A DNA stretch of 18,664 bases, from the NCBI GenBank assembly GCA_036501515.1, contig DASYAD010000416.1, positions 1 through 18,664 of the forward strand, read 5' to 3'. Position 1 is the first letter of the stretch. Every line of letters begins with the position of its first letter. The position numbers and the translations under genes were made by a program. Source of the stretch: Trebonia sp036501515. GTDB lineage: Bacteria > Actinomycetota > Actinomycetes > Streptosporangiales > Streptosporangiaceae. Positions 6,509-14,486 of this stretch are shown piece by piece. The notes beneath the pieces were generated by a model that made no database searches, was not told the DNA's origin, and saw nothing but the letters and a program-made list of their open reading frames with translations.

Positions 6509-6544
6509 ACTGAGCAGGGTTCGCGACGCTGAGGGGATATTGAC

Positions 6545-6955
6545 GTGACCGAACAGGCACCGGGCGGCGACGCCGACTGGCAACTCGCCGCTCAGGCCCT
6601 GGTGGTGGAGCTGTTCGCGCGGATCGACGCCAGGGACATCGACGGCGCGGTGGCGCTGTACGCACCGGACGCGGTGTTTCCCGGCGCGAAAGGCAGGCCC
6701 GAGATCAGGGAAACGATGCTGCGGGGGCTCTTGCCCAACGCCGGCCAGCGTAGCCGCCACCTGCTCGGCAACCTGCGGTCCGCGCCCCTCGGAGCCGACT
6801 CGGTGCTGGTGCGCTACACCGCGGTCGCCTACACGATGGACGGGACGGTACCCCTCGCCGCCCGCTCGGTCATCGACCAGGAGCAGGTCGTGCGGCGGCG
6901 CGGCGGCGTGCTCGAAGTGGCCGAGCAGCGTATCCCCGGCTTCGCGGCACCCTGA
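6545..6955 (+). CDS. SnoaL-like / NTF2-fold protein
   Basis: This 136-residue protein has the NTF2-like pattern: a long first helix with VVELFARIDARDIDGAVALYAPDAVFPG, in which the substrate-pocket strand follows an acid-rich loop, then GRPEIRETMLRGLLPNAG, and four strands including VLVRYTAVAYTMDGT and LEVAEQRIPGF. Such proteins act as small cyclases, isomerases, hydratases or ligand-binding subunits. Active-site residues vary too much to assign a reaction. GTG 6545 is preceded by GAGGGGATATTGAC, a good ribosome-binding site. An 89-bp gap separates it from the LLM gene and contains the motif at 6494, so it probably has its own promoter. A second, different SnoaL-like protein occurs at 17504. 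Confidence 0.75.
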   Translation: MTEQAPGGDADWQLAAQALVVELFARIDARDIDGAVALYAPDAVFPGAKGRPEIRETMLRGLLPNAGQRSRHLLGNLRSAPLGADSVLVRYTAVAYTMDGTVPLAARSVIDQEQVVRRRGGVLEVAEQRIPGFAAP

Positions 6956-7084
6956 TGTTCCTGATGGGCCCGCGGCGGTTTCCGTGCGGTGATCGCGGGT
7001 AGCTGGACCGCTGCCGCGGGCAGGTATGCTCCGGGGCAGGATCACCTGTTCACGCTAGAGCGAGTGGTGCCGACGGAGGTCCAG

Positions 7085-7282
7085 ATGCGCGCCGCGCCGG
7101 TACTGATCGTCATATGGCTGGTCGTCGGTGCGATCGCCGCCGGGCAGCGCGGCTATTACGACGGGCCTATTAGCAGCTGCACGAAGGTCGGCACCATCGC
7201 GGTGACGATCGTCGCCGGTCCCCTCAACTACCTGGGCGTGAACCCGAGGGTCGACTGCACCGTGCCGAAGCCCAGCAATTAG
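7085..7282 (+). CDS. Small conserved membrane/secreted protein (65 aa)
   Basis: The ATG at 7085 has GGAGGT 4 bases upstream, much better than the upstream in-frame start at 6989. The 65-residue product opens MRAAPVLIVIWLVVGAIAAGQRGYY, a single transmembrane helix or uncleaved signal, then a short outside part with two Cys (SSCTKVGTIAVTIVAGPLNY and VDCTVP). This layout matches a small conserved actinobacterial protein that I have seen in several genomes without a known function. The second hydrophobic stretch TIAVTIVAGPLNYLGV could also be membrane-embedded. It has no clear operon partner. Confidence 0.6.
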   Translation: MRAAPVLIVIWLVVGAIAAGQRGYYDGPISSCTKVGTIAVTIVAGPLNYLGVNPRVDCTVPKPSN

Positions 7283-7333
7283 CCCGGGCACGGGGCTCCG
7301 TCCGTCAGGCAGTCGGCTTCCGCAACGTCCTGG

Positions 7334-7465
7334 TCCCTGACTCTGACCGACGGCGCGTACGCGGCCATCCCAGCGGTCATGGCAGGCTGCCGCCTTGAGG
7401 CCGTAATCGACGCGGACAAGCCGTTGGCGGTCTCATTCGACCCGGCCGACCTGCTCGGCTTCTGA
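7334..7465 (+). pseudogene. Possible C-terminal remnant of a Uma2/DUF820-like protein
   Basis: The stretch between 7283 and 7486 has no complete gene. One plus-strand frame without a start encodes SLTLTDGAYAAIPAV, then EAVIDADKPLAVSFDPADLLG before TGA 7463-7465. The order 'DG-Tyr, strand, Pro-loop, SFDPADLL, stop' resembles the end of Uma2-family nuclease-like proteins. No upstream part is present. The call is weak, and this may simply be non-coding DNA with a lucky frame. Confidence 0.3.
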
Positions 7466-7486
7466 TGTTCGAGAGGGCTCACAGGC

Positions 7487-8269
7487 TCAGCGGGGGACGC
7501 GGTACTGCATGCCGCCGTCGACTGTGAGGACCTGGGCGGTCGCGTAGCCGGGGGCGGCGAGCATCAGGCAGTACTGCGCTAGCTCGGCGGGGGTGCCTGG
7601 CCGGCCGAGCAGGGTCCGGTCGCGGAGCGCCGCCCGGATCTGATCACCCGCCAGGCCCCACATCGGTGTCTCGACGGGGCCGACGGCGATAGCGTTCACC
7701 CGGATGCCGTCGGCCCCGAGCGTGTTCGCCAGCAGCACCGTGAGGTGGTTGACGGCGGCCTTGGCCACGGCATACGCGATGCTGCTGCCGCTGCCCGTCG
7801 GGTGCACGCCGGCCAGGCTGCTGATGTTGACGATGGACCCGCCGGCCACGCTGAGCGCGGGCACCGCGGCCCGGCTCAGATACCAGGCGCTCATCAGGTT
7901 GACGTCCAGCATCCGGCGCCACATCTCGTCGGTGAGGCCGTCGAGGTCGCGGTGGTCGAGCATCACCGCCGCCCCGGCGTTGTTGACGACGATGTCCAGC
8001 CGGCCCCAGCGGTCCAGCGCCACGTCGACGAGCGAGCGCGCCTGCGTTTCGATCGAGACGTCGGCCTGCCCGTACACGGCGTCGGGCAGCGCCGCCGCCA
8101 GCGCCTTGCCGTCGTCGACGGAGCGGACGGAGTTCACCACGACGCCCGCGCCCTCGGCCGCGAAGCGCTCGGCGATCGCCCGGCCGATGCCGCTGCTCGA
8201 GCCGCTGACCACGGCGACCAGGCCGTCGAGGAGGCCTTTGCCCGGCCGGTTGGGCCCGTCGTCAGTCAA
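7487..8269 (-). CDS. Short-chain dehydrogenase/reductase (classical SDR)
   Basis: This 260-residue protein has a complete classical SDR set: cofactor loop SGSSSGIG (residues 22-29), NNAG (96-99), catalytic Ser in NISS (about 150), YAVAK with Tyr166 and Lys170, and the C-terminal VDGGMQY. The loop has SG where TG is usual, a tolerated change. The second strand ends VVNSVRS, with Arg49 suggesting NADP(H). It would oxidise an alcohol or reduce a ketone; the substrate is unknown. The start is probably TTG 8269, since no ATG or GTG lies before the first strand. The TTG overlaps the amidohydrolase stop by 8 bp, so translation is likely coupled. It is the second gene of a two-gene operon. Confidence 0.9.
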   Translation of the reverse strand: MTDDGPNRPGKGLLDGLVAVVSGSSSGIGRAIAERFAAEGAGVVVNSVRSVDDGKALAAALPDAVYGQADVSIETQARSLVDVALDRWGRLDIVVNNAGAAVMLDHRDLDGLTDEMWRRMLDVNLMSAWYLSRAAVPALSVAGGSIVNISSLAGVHPTGSGSSIAYAVAKAAVNHLTVLLANTLGADGIRVNAIAVGPVETPMWGLAGDQIRAALRDRTLLGRPGTPAELAQYCLMLAAPGYATAQVLTVDGGMQYRVPR

Positions 8270-9431
8270 GGTGGTAGACGCGGGCGGCGTTGTCGTGCAG
8301 GACCTTGCGCATGACCGCCTCGCCGACGATCGCGGTGTCCCGCTCGATCGCCTCCGCGGGCGACGGCGCGTAGCTCGCCGGGCCCGGGTACAGGCTGGTC
8401 GGGTGGGGGAAGTCGGTTTCGAACATGACGTTGTCGGCGTACTTGGGCAGCAGCTCGAGTGAGTCCTTCTCGAACCAGAACATCGAGTACACCTGGCGCC
8501 GGAAGTACTCGCTCGGCAGCGGCCGCTCCGGGTAGCGCTGGTGCGCGCCGCTGCCCATCCACTGCCAGTCGAGGCTTTCGAGCAGGAACGGGATGTAGCC
8601 GAAGCCGCTCTCGACCGACACGAAGTTCAGCCGCGGGAACCGGTCGAGCACGCCGCTGGTGAGCAGTATGCCCAGGGTGCGGATGTTGCTGACGAACGAC
8701 ATCGACGAGCGGGCCGCGTTGGCCGCCGGGTCGTAGTTCTCCCGGTTCATCGCCGCGTCGATCTCCTCGGCGGTGTTGCCCACGCCGACGTGGAAGTTGA
8801 CCGACATGCCGAGATCCTGCGCGGTGGCGTAGAGCGGGTCCCAGTGCGGCTGGGAGAAGTCGGGCAGGCCGTGCTTTTCCAGCGTCGCCGCCCAGAGCAT
8901 GCCGCGGTGCCCGAGCCCGTGGCAGCGGCGCAGCTCCCTGACCGACTCCTCGAGGTCCCAGAACGGCAGCATCGCGGTGGTGATGAACCGCTTCGGTGCC
9001 AGCGAGGCGAACTCGGCCTGGTAGTCGTTGTACGTGCGGACGCAGGCGAGCTTCAGCTCGGGGTCGTCGAGGGCCATGAAAGCGTGCCCCTCGAAGGCCA
9101 CGATGTTCGGGTACAGCACCTGGGCGTAGATGCCGTTGGCGTCCATGTGCGCCAGCCGGGCGGCCCCGTCGTAGCAGGCCGCGTCGGCATCCTCCAGGGT
9201 CGGCGGGCAGGACGGCGGGAACTCGGGCCAGCCGGCCATGCTGTAGTTGCCGACGAGGCTGCACCACCGCTCCCCGATGCGCCACTGCCATTTTCCTGAG
9301 TCGGGGTTGAGGAGGACCCGCGGCGCCCGGTCCCGGAACCGCGCCGGGATACGGGCGGTCCACAGGTCAGCCGGCTCGGTCAGGTGCGTGTCAGCGTCGA
9401 CGACGCGGACGGCGGTGGGTGCAGCCGTCAT
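8262..9431 (-). CDS. Amidohydrolase family 2 (TIM-barrel) protein
   Basis: This 389-residue protein belongs to the amidohydrolase_2/ACMSD-like group. It opens VRVVDADTHLTEPADLW, the form of the first metal motif usual in this actinobacterial group. Later come MSVNFHVGVGNT (barrel strand with His), FVSVESGFGYIPFLLESLDW (the VESG strand) and MFETDFPHPTSLYP, which contains the metal-binding Asp and His of the last strands. The group includes hydrolases and decarboxylases that act on ring-cleavage or beta-keto acid products; the reaction here is unknown. I chose ATG 9431 because GGGAGAAGG is 6 bases upstream; an in-frame start at 9464 falls inside a palindrome. It shares a 167-bp divergent promoter region with the alcohol dehydrogenase and overlaps the SDR downstream. 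Confidence 0.88.
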   Translation of the reverse strand: MTAAPTAVRVVDADTHLTEPADLWTARIPARFRDRAPRVLLNPDSGKWQWRIGERWCSLVGNYSMAGWPEFPPSCPPTLEDADAACYDGAARLAHMDANGIYAQVLYPNIVAFEGHAFMALDDPELKLACVRTYNDYQAEFASLAPKRFITTAMLPFWDLEESVRELRRCHGLGHRGMLWAATLEKHGLPDFSQPHWDPLYATAQDLGMSVNFHVGVGNTAEEIDAAMNRENYDPAANAARSSMSFVSNIRTLGILLTSGVLDRFPRLNFVSVESGFGYIPFLLESLDWQWMGSGAHQRYPERPLPSEYFRRQVYSMFWFEKDSLELLPKYADNVMFETDFPHPTSLYPGPASYAPSPAEAIERDTAIVGEAVMRKVLHDNAARVYHLD

Positions 9432-9457
9432 AGTGTGCCTTCTCCCGCGATAGCCTT

Positions 9458-9473
9458 CGCTCAAAACTGAGCG
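9458..9473. promoter_or_regulatory. Palindrome CGCTCA-N4-TGAGCG in the divergent promoter
   Basis: Perfect 6-bp arms with AAAC between them, 26 bp before the amidohydrolase ATG. It overlaps the AAGCG-type half-sites at 9469-9480. It may be an operator for the minus-strand operon, or part of its leader. Confidence 0.5.
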
Positions 9474-9480
9474 TTCACTT
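9469..9480. promoter_or_regulatory. AAGCG-N2-CGCTT-like site, copy near the amidohydrolase
   Basis: GAGCGTTCACTT matches the minus-strand reading of the site at 16639-16650 (AAGCGTTCGCTT) in 10 of 12 positions. It is in the same orientation relative to the downstream minus-strand operon. Confidence 0.4.
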
Positions 9481-9530
9481 TTATCGTAACGAACGTCGCC
9501 CCTGTCTGCTACGTCCGCGCGATGTTAGAG

Positions 9531-9552
9531 TAAGCGAGCGTTTCCTCGCTTA
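9531..9552. promoter_or_regulatory. 22-bp palindromic operator candidate before the alcohol dehydrogenase
   Basis: TAAGCGAG-CGTTTC-CTCGCTTA has perfect 8-bp arms and lies 46 bp before the ATG at 9599. The 12 bp at 9532-9543 (AAGCGAGCGTTT) also match AAGCGAACGCTT at 16639 in 10 of 12 positions. Arm length and position make a TetR-type operator likely. Confidence 0.6.
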
Positions 9553-9598
9553 GATGCGCTGAGCTCATTGGGTCAGGGCCGACCTACCGGAGGGCATG

Positions 9599-10708
9599 AT
9601 GAAGACCAGGGCGGCGGTGCTGATGCAGCAGCCCGGCCAGTGGGAAGTGGTCGAGGTCGATCTCGACGGGCCCGGGGACCACGAGGTGCTGGTCCGGCTG
9701 GTCGCCTCCGGCCTGTGCCACTCCGACGATCACGTCGCCAAGGCCGACGGCATCATCGGGCATTTCCCCTACTGCGGCGGGCACGAAGGGGCTGGCGTGG
9801 TCGAGGAAGTCGGGCCGGGCGTGCGCGACCTCAAGCCAGGCGACCACATCGTGACATCCTTCATCCCCGGCTGCGGCCGGTGCACCTTCTGCGCGAGCGG
9901 GCAGCAGAACCTGTGCCAGTACGGCGCGCTCATCATGCACGGCTCGCAGCTCGACGGCACTTACCGGATGCGCTACCAGGGCCAGGATGTGGCCCGGTCC
10001 TCGCTGGTCGGGACGTTCGCCGAGTACAGCGTGATGCCGGAGTGGTCCGCCATCAAGATCCCTGAGCACGTCTCGCTGCGCTCGGCCGCGCTGCTCGGCT
10101 GCGGCGTGCCAACCGGCTGGGGCTCGGCCGTGAACGCGGCCGAGGTGCGGCCGGGGCAGGTCGTGATCGTGATGGGCACCGGCGGTATCGGCATCAACGC
10201 CGTGCAGGGGGCCGCGCACGCCGGCGCGGGCCAGGTGATCGCCGTCGACCCGGTGCCGTTCAAGCGCGCGACCGCGCTGAAACTGGGGGCCACCCAGGCA
10301 TACGGATCGATCGCGGAGGCGGCCGATTTCGCGCGCTCGGTCACCAACGGCCAGGGGGCCGACTCGGCCATCATTACCCTCGGCGTGCTGACCGGCGAGC
10401 ATGTCGGGCAGGCATTCGACTCGATCCGCAAGGCCGGCACCGTGGTGGTGACCGCGGTCGCGCCGATGCGGGTGGACAGCATCCCGGTCAGCCCGTTCAT
10501 GCTCGCGATGTTCCAGAAACGGCTGCAGGGCTGCCTCTACGGCAACATGTCGCCCTCGGCCGCCGTCCCCCGGCTGCTCGCGATGTACGAAAACGGCCAG
10601 CTGAAGCTGGATGAGCTGGTGACCAGCAGCTACCCGCTGGACGAGATCAACCAGGGCTACCGGGACATGCACGCGGGCAAGAACATCCGCGGCCTGATCG
10701 AGTTCTGA
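9599..10708 (+). CDS. NDMA-dependent (nicotinoprotein) zinc alcohol dehydrogenase
   Basis: This 369-residue medium-chain dehydrogenase opens MKTRAAVL, like the NDMA-dependent group. Catalytic zinc ligands are Cys40 (in GLCHSDD), His62 (in GGHEGAGVVEEVG) and Cys168 (in LLGCGVPTGWG). Structural zinc is held by Cys92, Cys95, Cys98 and Cys106. The nucleotide loop is GTGGIG (193-198), with Asp at the end of the next strand (AVDP), fitting NAD. In this family the cofactor stays bound and electrons leave through mycofactocin; no mycofactocin gene is in the window. It should oxidise a primary alcohol to an aldehyde. ATG 9599 is preferred over 9596 because GGAGGG is 4 bases upstream and it matches the family start. 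The ligase follows after 3 bases. Confidence 0.88.
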   Translation: MKTRAAVLMQQPGQWEVVEVDLDGPGDHEVLVRLVASGLCHSDDHVAKADGIIGHFPYCGGHEGAGVVEEVGPGVRDLKPGDHIVTSFIPGCGRCTFCASGQQNLCQYGALIMHGSQLDGTYRMRYQGQDVARSSLVGTFAEYSVMPEWSAIKIPEHVSLRSAALLGCGVPTGWGSAVNAAEVRPGQVVIVMGTGGIGINAVQGAAHAGAGQVIAVDPVPFKRATALKLGATQAYGSIAEAADFARSVTNGQGADSAIITLGVLTGEHVGQAFDSIRKAGTVVVTAVAPMRVDSIPVSPFMLAMFQKRLQGCLYGNMSPSAAVPRLLAMYENGQLKLDELVTSSYPLDEINQGYRDMHAGKNIRGLIEF

Positions 10709-10711
10709 GCC

Positions 10712-12358
10712 ATGTGGACGCCGGGCACCGAACCGACCTTCTCACCTGCCGAAACCCTGCCCGCGCAGATCCAGTCATGGGCGCGGCGGGAACCTGACCG
10801 CCCGTTCCTGCGGCAGATCGGCGGCCCGTCGCGTACCTACGGCGAGCTGCACCGGGGCGCGCTGCGCTGGGCCGGCGCCTTCAGGCGCGCTGGCGTGCAA
10901 CCAGGCGACAACGTGCCTGCCCTAGTCCGCACGTCGGTCAGCGCCGCCGAGCAGTGGCTCGGCCTGGCCTGGCTGCGGGCGGTGCAGACCGGCGTGAACA
11001 CCGACTTCCGGGGCCAGTCGCTGACCTACGTCATCGTCAACTCCCGCGCCCGGCGGATGATCTGCGCGGCCGAGTTCCTCGGCCGGCTGTCCGCGATCGC
11101 CGCCGACGTGCCCGGCCTTGAGCTGGTCATCGTGCCTGACGCGGGGCCTGACGAGCTGCCGCCCGACTTCCCGGTTCCGCTGCTGGCCGCCGCCCAGCTC
11201 TACGCCGCGGCCGAGCCCGTCGACGACAGCGACCCGCCGCAGCGGCACGAGATCGCCTGCATCAGTTACACCTCGGGCACCACCGGCGCTTCCAAGGGCG
11301 TGCTGGTTCCGTGGGGCCGGTTCTGGCCGAACGAAATGTGGCTGGACATGGCGCCCGACGACGTCTACTACTGCCCGTTCCCGGTGTTCCACATGTCGGG
11401 GATGCTGCCGCTGGCCTGGCTCGGGTTCCCCGGCGGCCAGGTGGTGCTGCGCGACTCGTTCAAGACCGCCGCGTTCTGGGACGACGTGCGCGGGTACGGC
11501 TGCACGGCGACGGCGCTCATCCCGGCGATGATGAACTGGCTGCTCGATCAGCCCGAGCGGCCCGACGACCTGGACAACCCGTTGCGCTGGGTGGCGGGCG
11601 CGCCGGTGGTACCGCGGGTCGGCCAGTTCAAGGCGCGGTTCGGGGTCAGCATGCGGACCACGTTCGGCGGGACCGAGATCGGGACGCCGCTGTACGCCGG
11701 GCCCGACGTGAGCGCCGACCGGGCGTCCACCGGCAAGTGGGTCACCGACGGCTACGAGGTCCGGGTGGTGGACGGGCACGACTACCCGGTGCCCGATGGC
11801 CAGATCGGCGAGCTGATCATCCGCACGGCGCGGCCGTGGCGGATGCTGGCGGGCTACTTCGGGATGCCGGAGAAAACCGCCGAGGCCTGGCGCAACGGCT
11901 GGTTCCACACCGGCGACGGGGTGGTGCGCGACGAGAACGGGCGCTATCACTTCGTCGACCGGATCAAGGACTCGATGCGCCGCCGCGGGGAGAACATCTC
12001 CTCGATGGAGGTCGAGGCCTACGTCAACGAGCACCCGGCGGTTTCTGAGACGGCCGCGATCGGCGTCCCGTCGGAATTCGGCGAGGACGAGGTCAAGGTC
12101 TGCGTCGTGCTGCTCGAGGGCACCCAGCTGGAGCACGCCGGGCTGCACGCGTTCCTGGCCGCGCGCATGCCCGCGTTCATGGTTCCCCGCTACATCGAGT
12201 TCGTGCGGAGCCCCGAGCGAACCGAGGCGATGAAGCGGATCAAGAAGGAGCCGCTGCGGGCCAGCCCGCTCAACGACCAGACGTGGGACGCCCTGGGATC
12301 CGTCGGCGTTCAGGGCCGTTCGCTGCCGACGATCCAGGCCGCGACACAGTTGGAGTAG
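10712..12358 (+). CDS. AMP-forming acyl-CoA synthetase (CaiC-like)
   Basis: This 548-residue member of the adenylate-forming superfamily activates a carboxylic acid with ATP and CoA. Visible motifs are the P-loop YTSGTTGASKG (186-196), FGGTEIGTP (318-326), HTGD (399-402) in GWFHTGDGVVRDENGRYH, the hinge DRIKDSMRRRGENIS (416-430) and a C-terminal Lys-rich AMKRIKK (506-512) with the likely catalytic lysine at about 508. The hinge with RRRGENIS and general layout resemble the crotonobetaine/carnitine-CoA ligase branch more than the fatty-acyl branch. The substrate is unknown. It starts 3 bases after the alcohol dehydrogenase, so the pair probably makes an aldehyde/acid and then its CoA thioester. 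Its last 49 bp overlap the convergent thiolase-fold gene. Confidence 0.9.
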   Translation: MWTPGTEPTFSPAETLPAQIQSWARREPDRPFLRQIGGPSRTYGELHRGALRWAGAFRRAGVQPGDNVPALVRTSVSAAEQWLGLAWLRAVQTGVNTDFRGQSLTYVIVNSRARRMICAAEFLGRLSAIAADVPGLELVIVPDAGPDELPPDFPVPLLAAAQLYAAAEPVDDSDPPQRHEIACISYTSGTTGASKGVLVPWGRFWPNEMWLDMAPDDVYYCPFPVFHMSGMLPLAWLGFPGGQVVLRDSFKTAAFWDDVRGYGCTATALIPAMMNWLLDQPERPDDLDNPLRWVAGAPVVPRVGQFKARFGVSMRTTFGGTEIGTPLYAGPDVSADRASTGKWVTDGYEVRVVDGHDYPVPDGQIGELIIRTARPWRMLAGYFGMPEKTAEAWRNGWFHTGDGVVRDENGRYHFVDRIKDSMRRRGENISSMEVEAYVNEHPAVSETAAIGVPSEFGEDEVKVCVVLLEGTQLEHAGLHAFLAARMPAFMVPRYIEFVRSPERTEAMKRIKKEPLRASPLNDQTWDALGSVGVQGRSLPTIQAATQLE

Positions 12359-13464
12359 CCGCCGGCCGCGTGCCCGAGCGCTAGCCGGGCACCGTCAACC
12401 TGGTGCTCGCCGGCCGCGCCGCGCACCTGCAGGGCCGCTTCGGCGAAGCGGACCAGCCCGGCCGCCCCGATCGGGTTGGCGCCGAGCAGTCCGCCGGACG
12501 GGTTAACCGGCAGCGGGCCGCCGATCGCGGTCGCCTCCCGCTCGATCATCCGCCAGCCCGTGTTCCGCTCGGCCAGGTGCAGGTTTTCCAGGATGGCCGG
12601 CTCAAGCCAGCTGTAGGGCACGAACAGCTCCGCGACGTCGATCTCGCGCGCCGGGTCCGCGATGCCGGCCTGACGGTAGACGGCCGCCGCGCAGTCACGG
12701 CCCGCCCGCGGATCGACGTTGTCGTGCCCGGGCGACACCGCCGGCTCGCTGCGCACCGCGCAGCCGAGCACCCAGGCCGGGCGGGCGTGCCCCCGGGCGG
12801 CCGCCGCGTCGGCCAGCACGACGGCGCACGCGCCGTCCGAGGACGGCGACGAGTGCAGCAGGCGGATCGGGTCCCAGAGCATCCTCGAGCTCGCGATGTC
12901 CGCCAGCGTGAGGCCGGGCCTGCGGATCTGGGCATAGGGGTTGAGCACGGCGTTGCGCCGTTCCTTCAGCGCCGCCAGGTCGCCGGTCTGGGCCGGCGCG
13001 CCGGAACGCGCGATGTACTCGCGGCACACCGCGCCGAAGAGGCTGCCGGTCCCGCCGTGCCAGGGCGCCTCGAACGGCAGCGGCTGCAGCGTGGCCCCGG
13101 CGGCCCGCGCCTCTGACTGCTTCTCGAAGCACACCACCAGCACCCGGGCGTGCAGCCCGGAGCTGACCAGGCCGGCCCCGATGGACGCGGCCACGCCGCC
13201 GGCGCTGCCCGAGGTGTAGGCGCGGTGGACCGGCTTGCCGACCGCGCCGAGCGCGTCGGCCAGGTGCAGCTCCGGTGACATGACCCCCTCCAGCATGTCG
13301 GGCGCCTTACCGAGCACGACCGCGTCCACGTCGCCCCAGTCGAGCCGGGCGTCGCTCAGCGCGCGCTGCGCCGCCTCTCGCACCAGGCCGCCCAGGGTCA
13401 CGTCGCCGCGGGCGGCGGCGTAGCGGGTCTGGCCGACGCCGATCACCGCGCAGGGCCCGGTCAT
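12310..13464 (-). CDS. Thiolase-fold lipid-transfer-type protein without classic catalytic residues
   Basis: This 384-residue protein of the SCP-x/Ltp thiolase branch starts CAVIGVGQTRY. The loop that carries the nucleophilic Cys in true thiolases reads HRAYTSGSAGG (residues 80-90), with no Cys. The C-terminal GHP loop reads GANPIG (328-333) and the second Cys loop reads GHAAGGYSN (364-372). It therefore probably does not perform normal thiolysis. Related Cys-less proteins work as aldolases or as partner subunits together with DUF35 proteins. It is the last gene of a four-gene minus operon; its ATG overlaps the stop of the preceding gene (ATGA). Its 3' end overlaps the ligase by 49 bp in antisense. 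The substrate is likely a CoA ester, by family analogy only. Confidence 0.82.
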   Translation of the reverse strand: MTGPCAVIGVGQTRYAAARGDVTLGGLVREAAQRALSDARLDWGDVDAVVLGKAPDMLEGVMSPELHLADALGAVGKPVHRAYTSGSAGGVAASIGAGLVSSGLHARVLVVCFEKQSEARAAGATLQPLPFEAPWHGGTGSLFGAVCREYIARSGAPAQTGDLAALKERRNAVLNPYAQIRRPGLTLADIASSRMLWDPIRLLHSSPSSDGACAVVLADAAAARGHARPAWVLGCAVRSEPAVSPGHDNVDPRAGRDCAAAVYRQAGIADPAREIDVAELFVPYSWLEPAILENLHLAERNTGWRMIEREATAIGGPLPVNPSGGLLGANPIGAAGLVRFAEAALQVRGAAGEHQVDGARLALGHAAGGYSNCVAAWIVGSERP

Positions 13465-14486
13465 CTCGCGCCCTCAAGCACGCAGAGCAGGTTGTGCTGC
13501 AGGGCGGGGCCGTTGGCGGCGTGGCCGACGGCCCGGTCCGCCTCGCCGCGCAGCACCGCGCTGGCGGCGGCGCCGATGCGGATGAGCCCCGACACGCCGA
13601 GCGGGTCGGCGGGCAGCGCGCCGCCTGACGGGTTGAGCGCGCCGATCCTGGCCGCGCCGACGGCGTCGACGAGCAGCAGTTCCTGATGGCTGTAGGGCGC
13701 GTGCAGTTCGAGGACGTCGACCGCCGAGCCGGGCAGGCCGAGCCGCTTGGCGGCGGCCCGGGTGGAGGCGGAGACGGTGAGGTCGCGCAGGCCGAGAGCC
13801 CCGGTTTCTACCCGGTGATCCAGGCCGGTGATCCAGGCCGGGCGGACGGTCGCCCTGGTCGCCGGGCCTTCGACCGCCAGCACCGCCGCCGCTACCGCCG
13901 AGCAGTTCGTCGTCGAGCAGTCCGCCGCGCGCAGCGGCGAGGCCAGGTAGGGCTGGGCCAGCACCTGTTCGACCGACAGCTCCGGCCGCCGGGCACAGGC
14001 CACAGCGGCGAAGTCACGCTCGGTGTACCGGCCGGACGCGAGCATCGCCCGCGCCTGCAGGGCGGCGATGTGACGGGAGCTGGGGCCGAGCGGCGCGACC
14101 AGGTAGGGGTCGAGCTGCAGGCTGAGCACCTGGGCGAGGTCCGCGGCCAGCGGCCGGCTGAAGGCGCAGACCAGCGCGGTGTCCGCCTCGCCCGCCAGCA
14201 GCCGCACCCACGCCTCGCAGAACGCGAACCCCCCGTCGCCCTCCAGGTGGGTGTGGGTGACCGGCGGCCAGCTGGGCAGCACGTCGAGGACGTCCATCAT
14301 CGAGCCGATCACGCCGCTGCCGAACTCATAGCCGGCCGTGCAGAGCACGCCGACGTCGCCGCGGGCGGTCCCGGCCGCGGCCAGGGCCCGTTCGGCCACC
14401 GACGCCAGCAGCTCGGCGTCACTGGACCCGTCGCTGCCGTCCCAGACGGCGTCCGCGTAGCCGATGACAGCCACCCGTGCTTTCAC
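13461..14486 (-). CDS. Short thiolase-fold protein, probable non-catalytic partner
   Basis: This 341-residue thiolase-fold protein is about 40 residues shorter than its neighbour. It begins RVAVIGYADAVWDG. The nucleophile loop is replaced by THTHLEGDGGFAFCEAW (residues 77-93), with a Cys (90) but not in the usual CxSG setting. NPSGG is present, followed by ADPLGVSG where GHPxGxxG would be, so the catalytic His is lacking. This suggests a structural or substrate-binding subunit that pairs with the neighbouring thiolase-fold protein, as seen in operons where two such genes stand side by side with a DUF35 gene. The GTG start overlaps the DUF35 stop (GTGA) and its own stop overlaps the next start (ATGA). 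The function is inferred from context. Confidence 0.75.
   Translation of the reverse strand: MKARVAVIGYADAVWDGSDGSSDAELLASVAERALAAAGTARGDVGVLCTAGYEFGSGVIGSMMDVLDVLPSWPPVTHTHLEGDGGFAFCEAWVRLLAGEADTALVCAFSRPLAADLAQVLSLQLDPYLVAPLGPSSRHIAALQARAMLASGRYTERDFAAVACARRPELSVEQVLAQPYLASPLRAADCSTTNCSAVAAAVLAVEGPATRATVRPAWITGLDHRVETGALGLRDLTVSASTRAAAKRLGLPGSAVDVLELHAPYSHQELLLVDAVGAARIGALNPSGGALPADPLGVSGLIRIGAAASAVLRGEADRAVGHAANGPALQHNLLCVLEGAR

Noticed and set aside
5751..6665. A 304-residue minus-strand frame
   Set aside because: It is antisense to the luciferase-like gene and part of the SnoaL-like gene; no domain signature.
13812..13837. A 13-bp tandem repeat (CCGGTGATCCAGG twice) in the short thiolase-fold gene
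   Set aside because: A recent 13-bp duplication would shift the frame, yet the protein on both sides (RPAWI and GLDHRVE) looks normal for the family. Probably chance similarity of two neighbouring codon runs.
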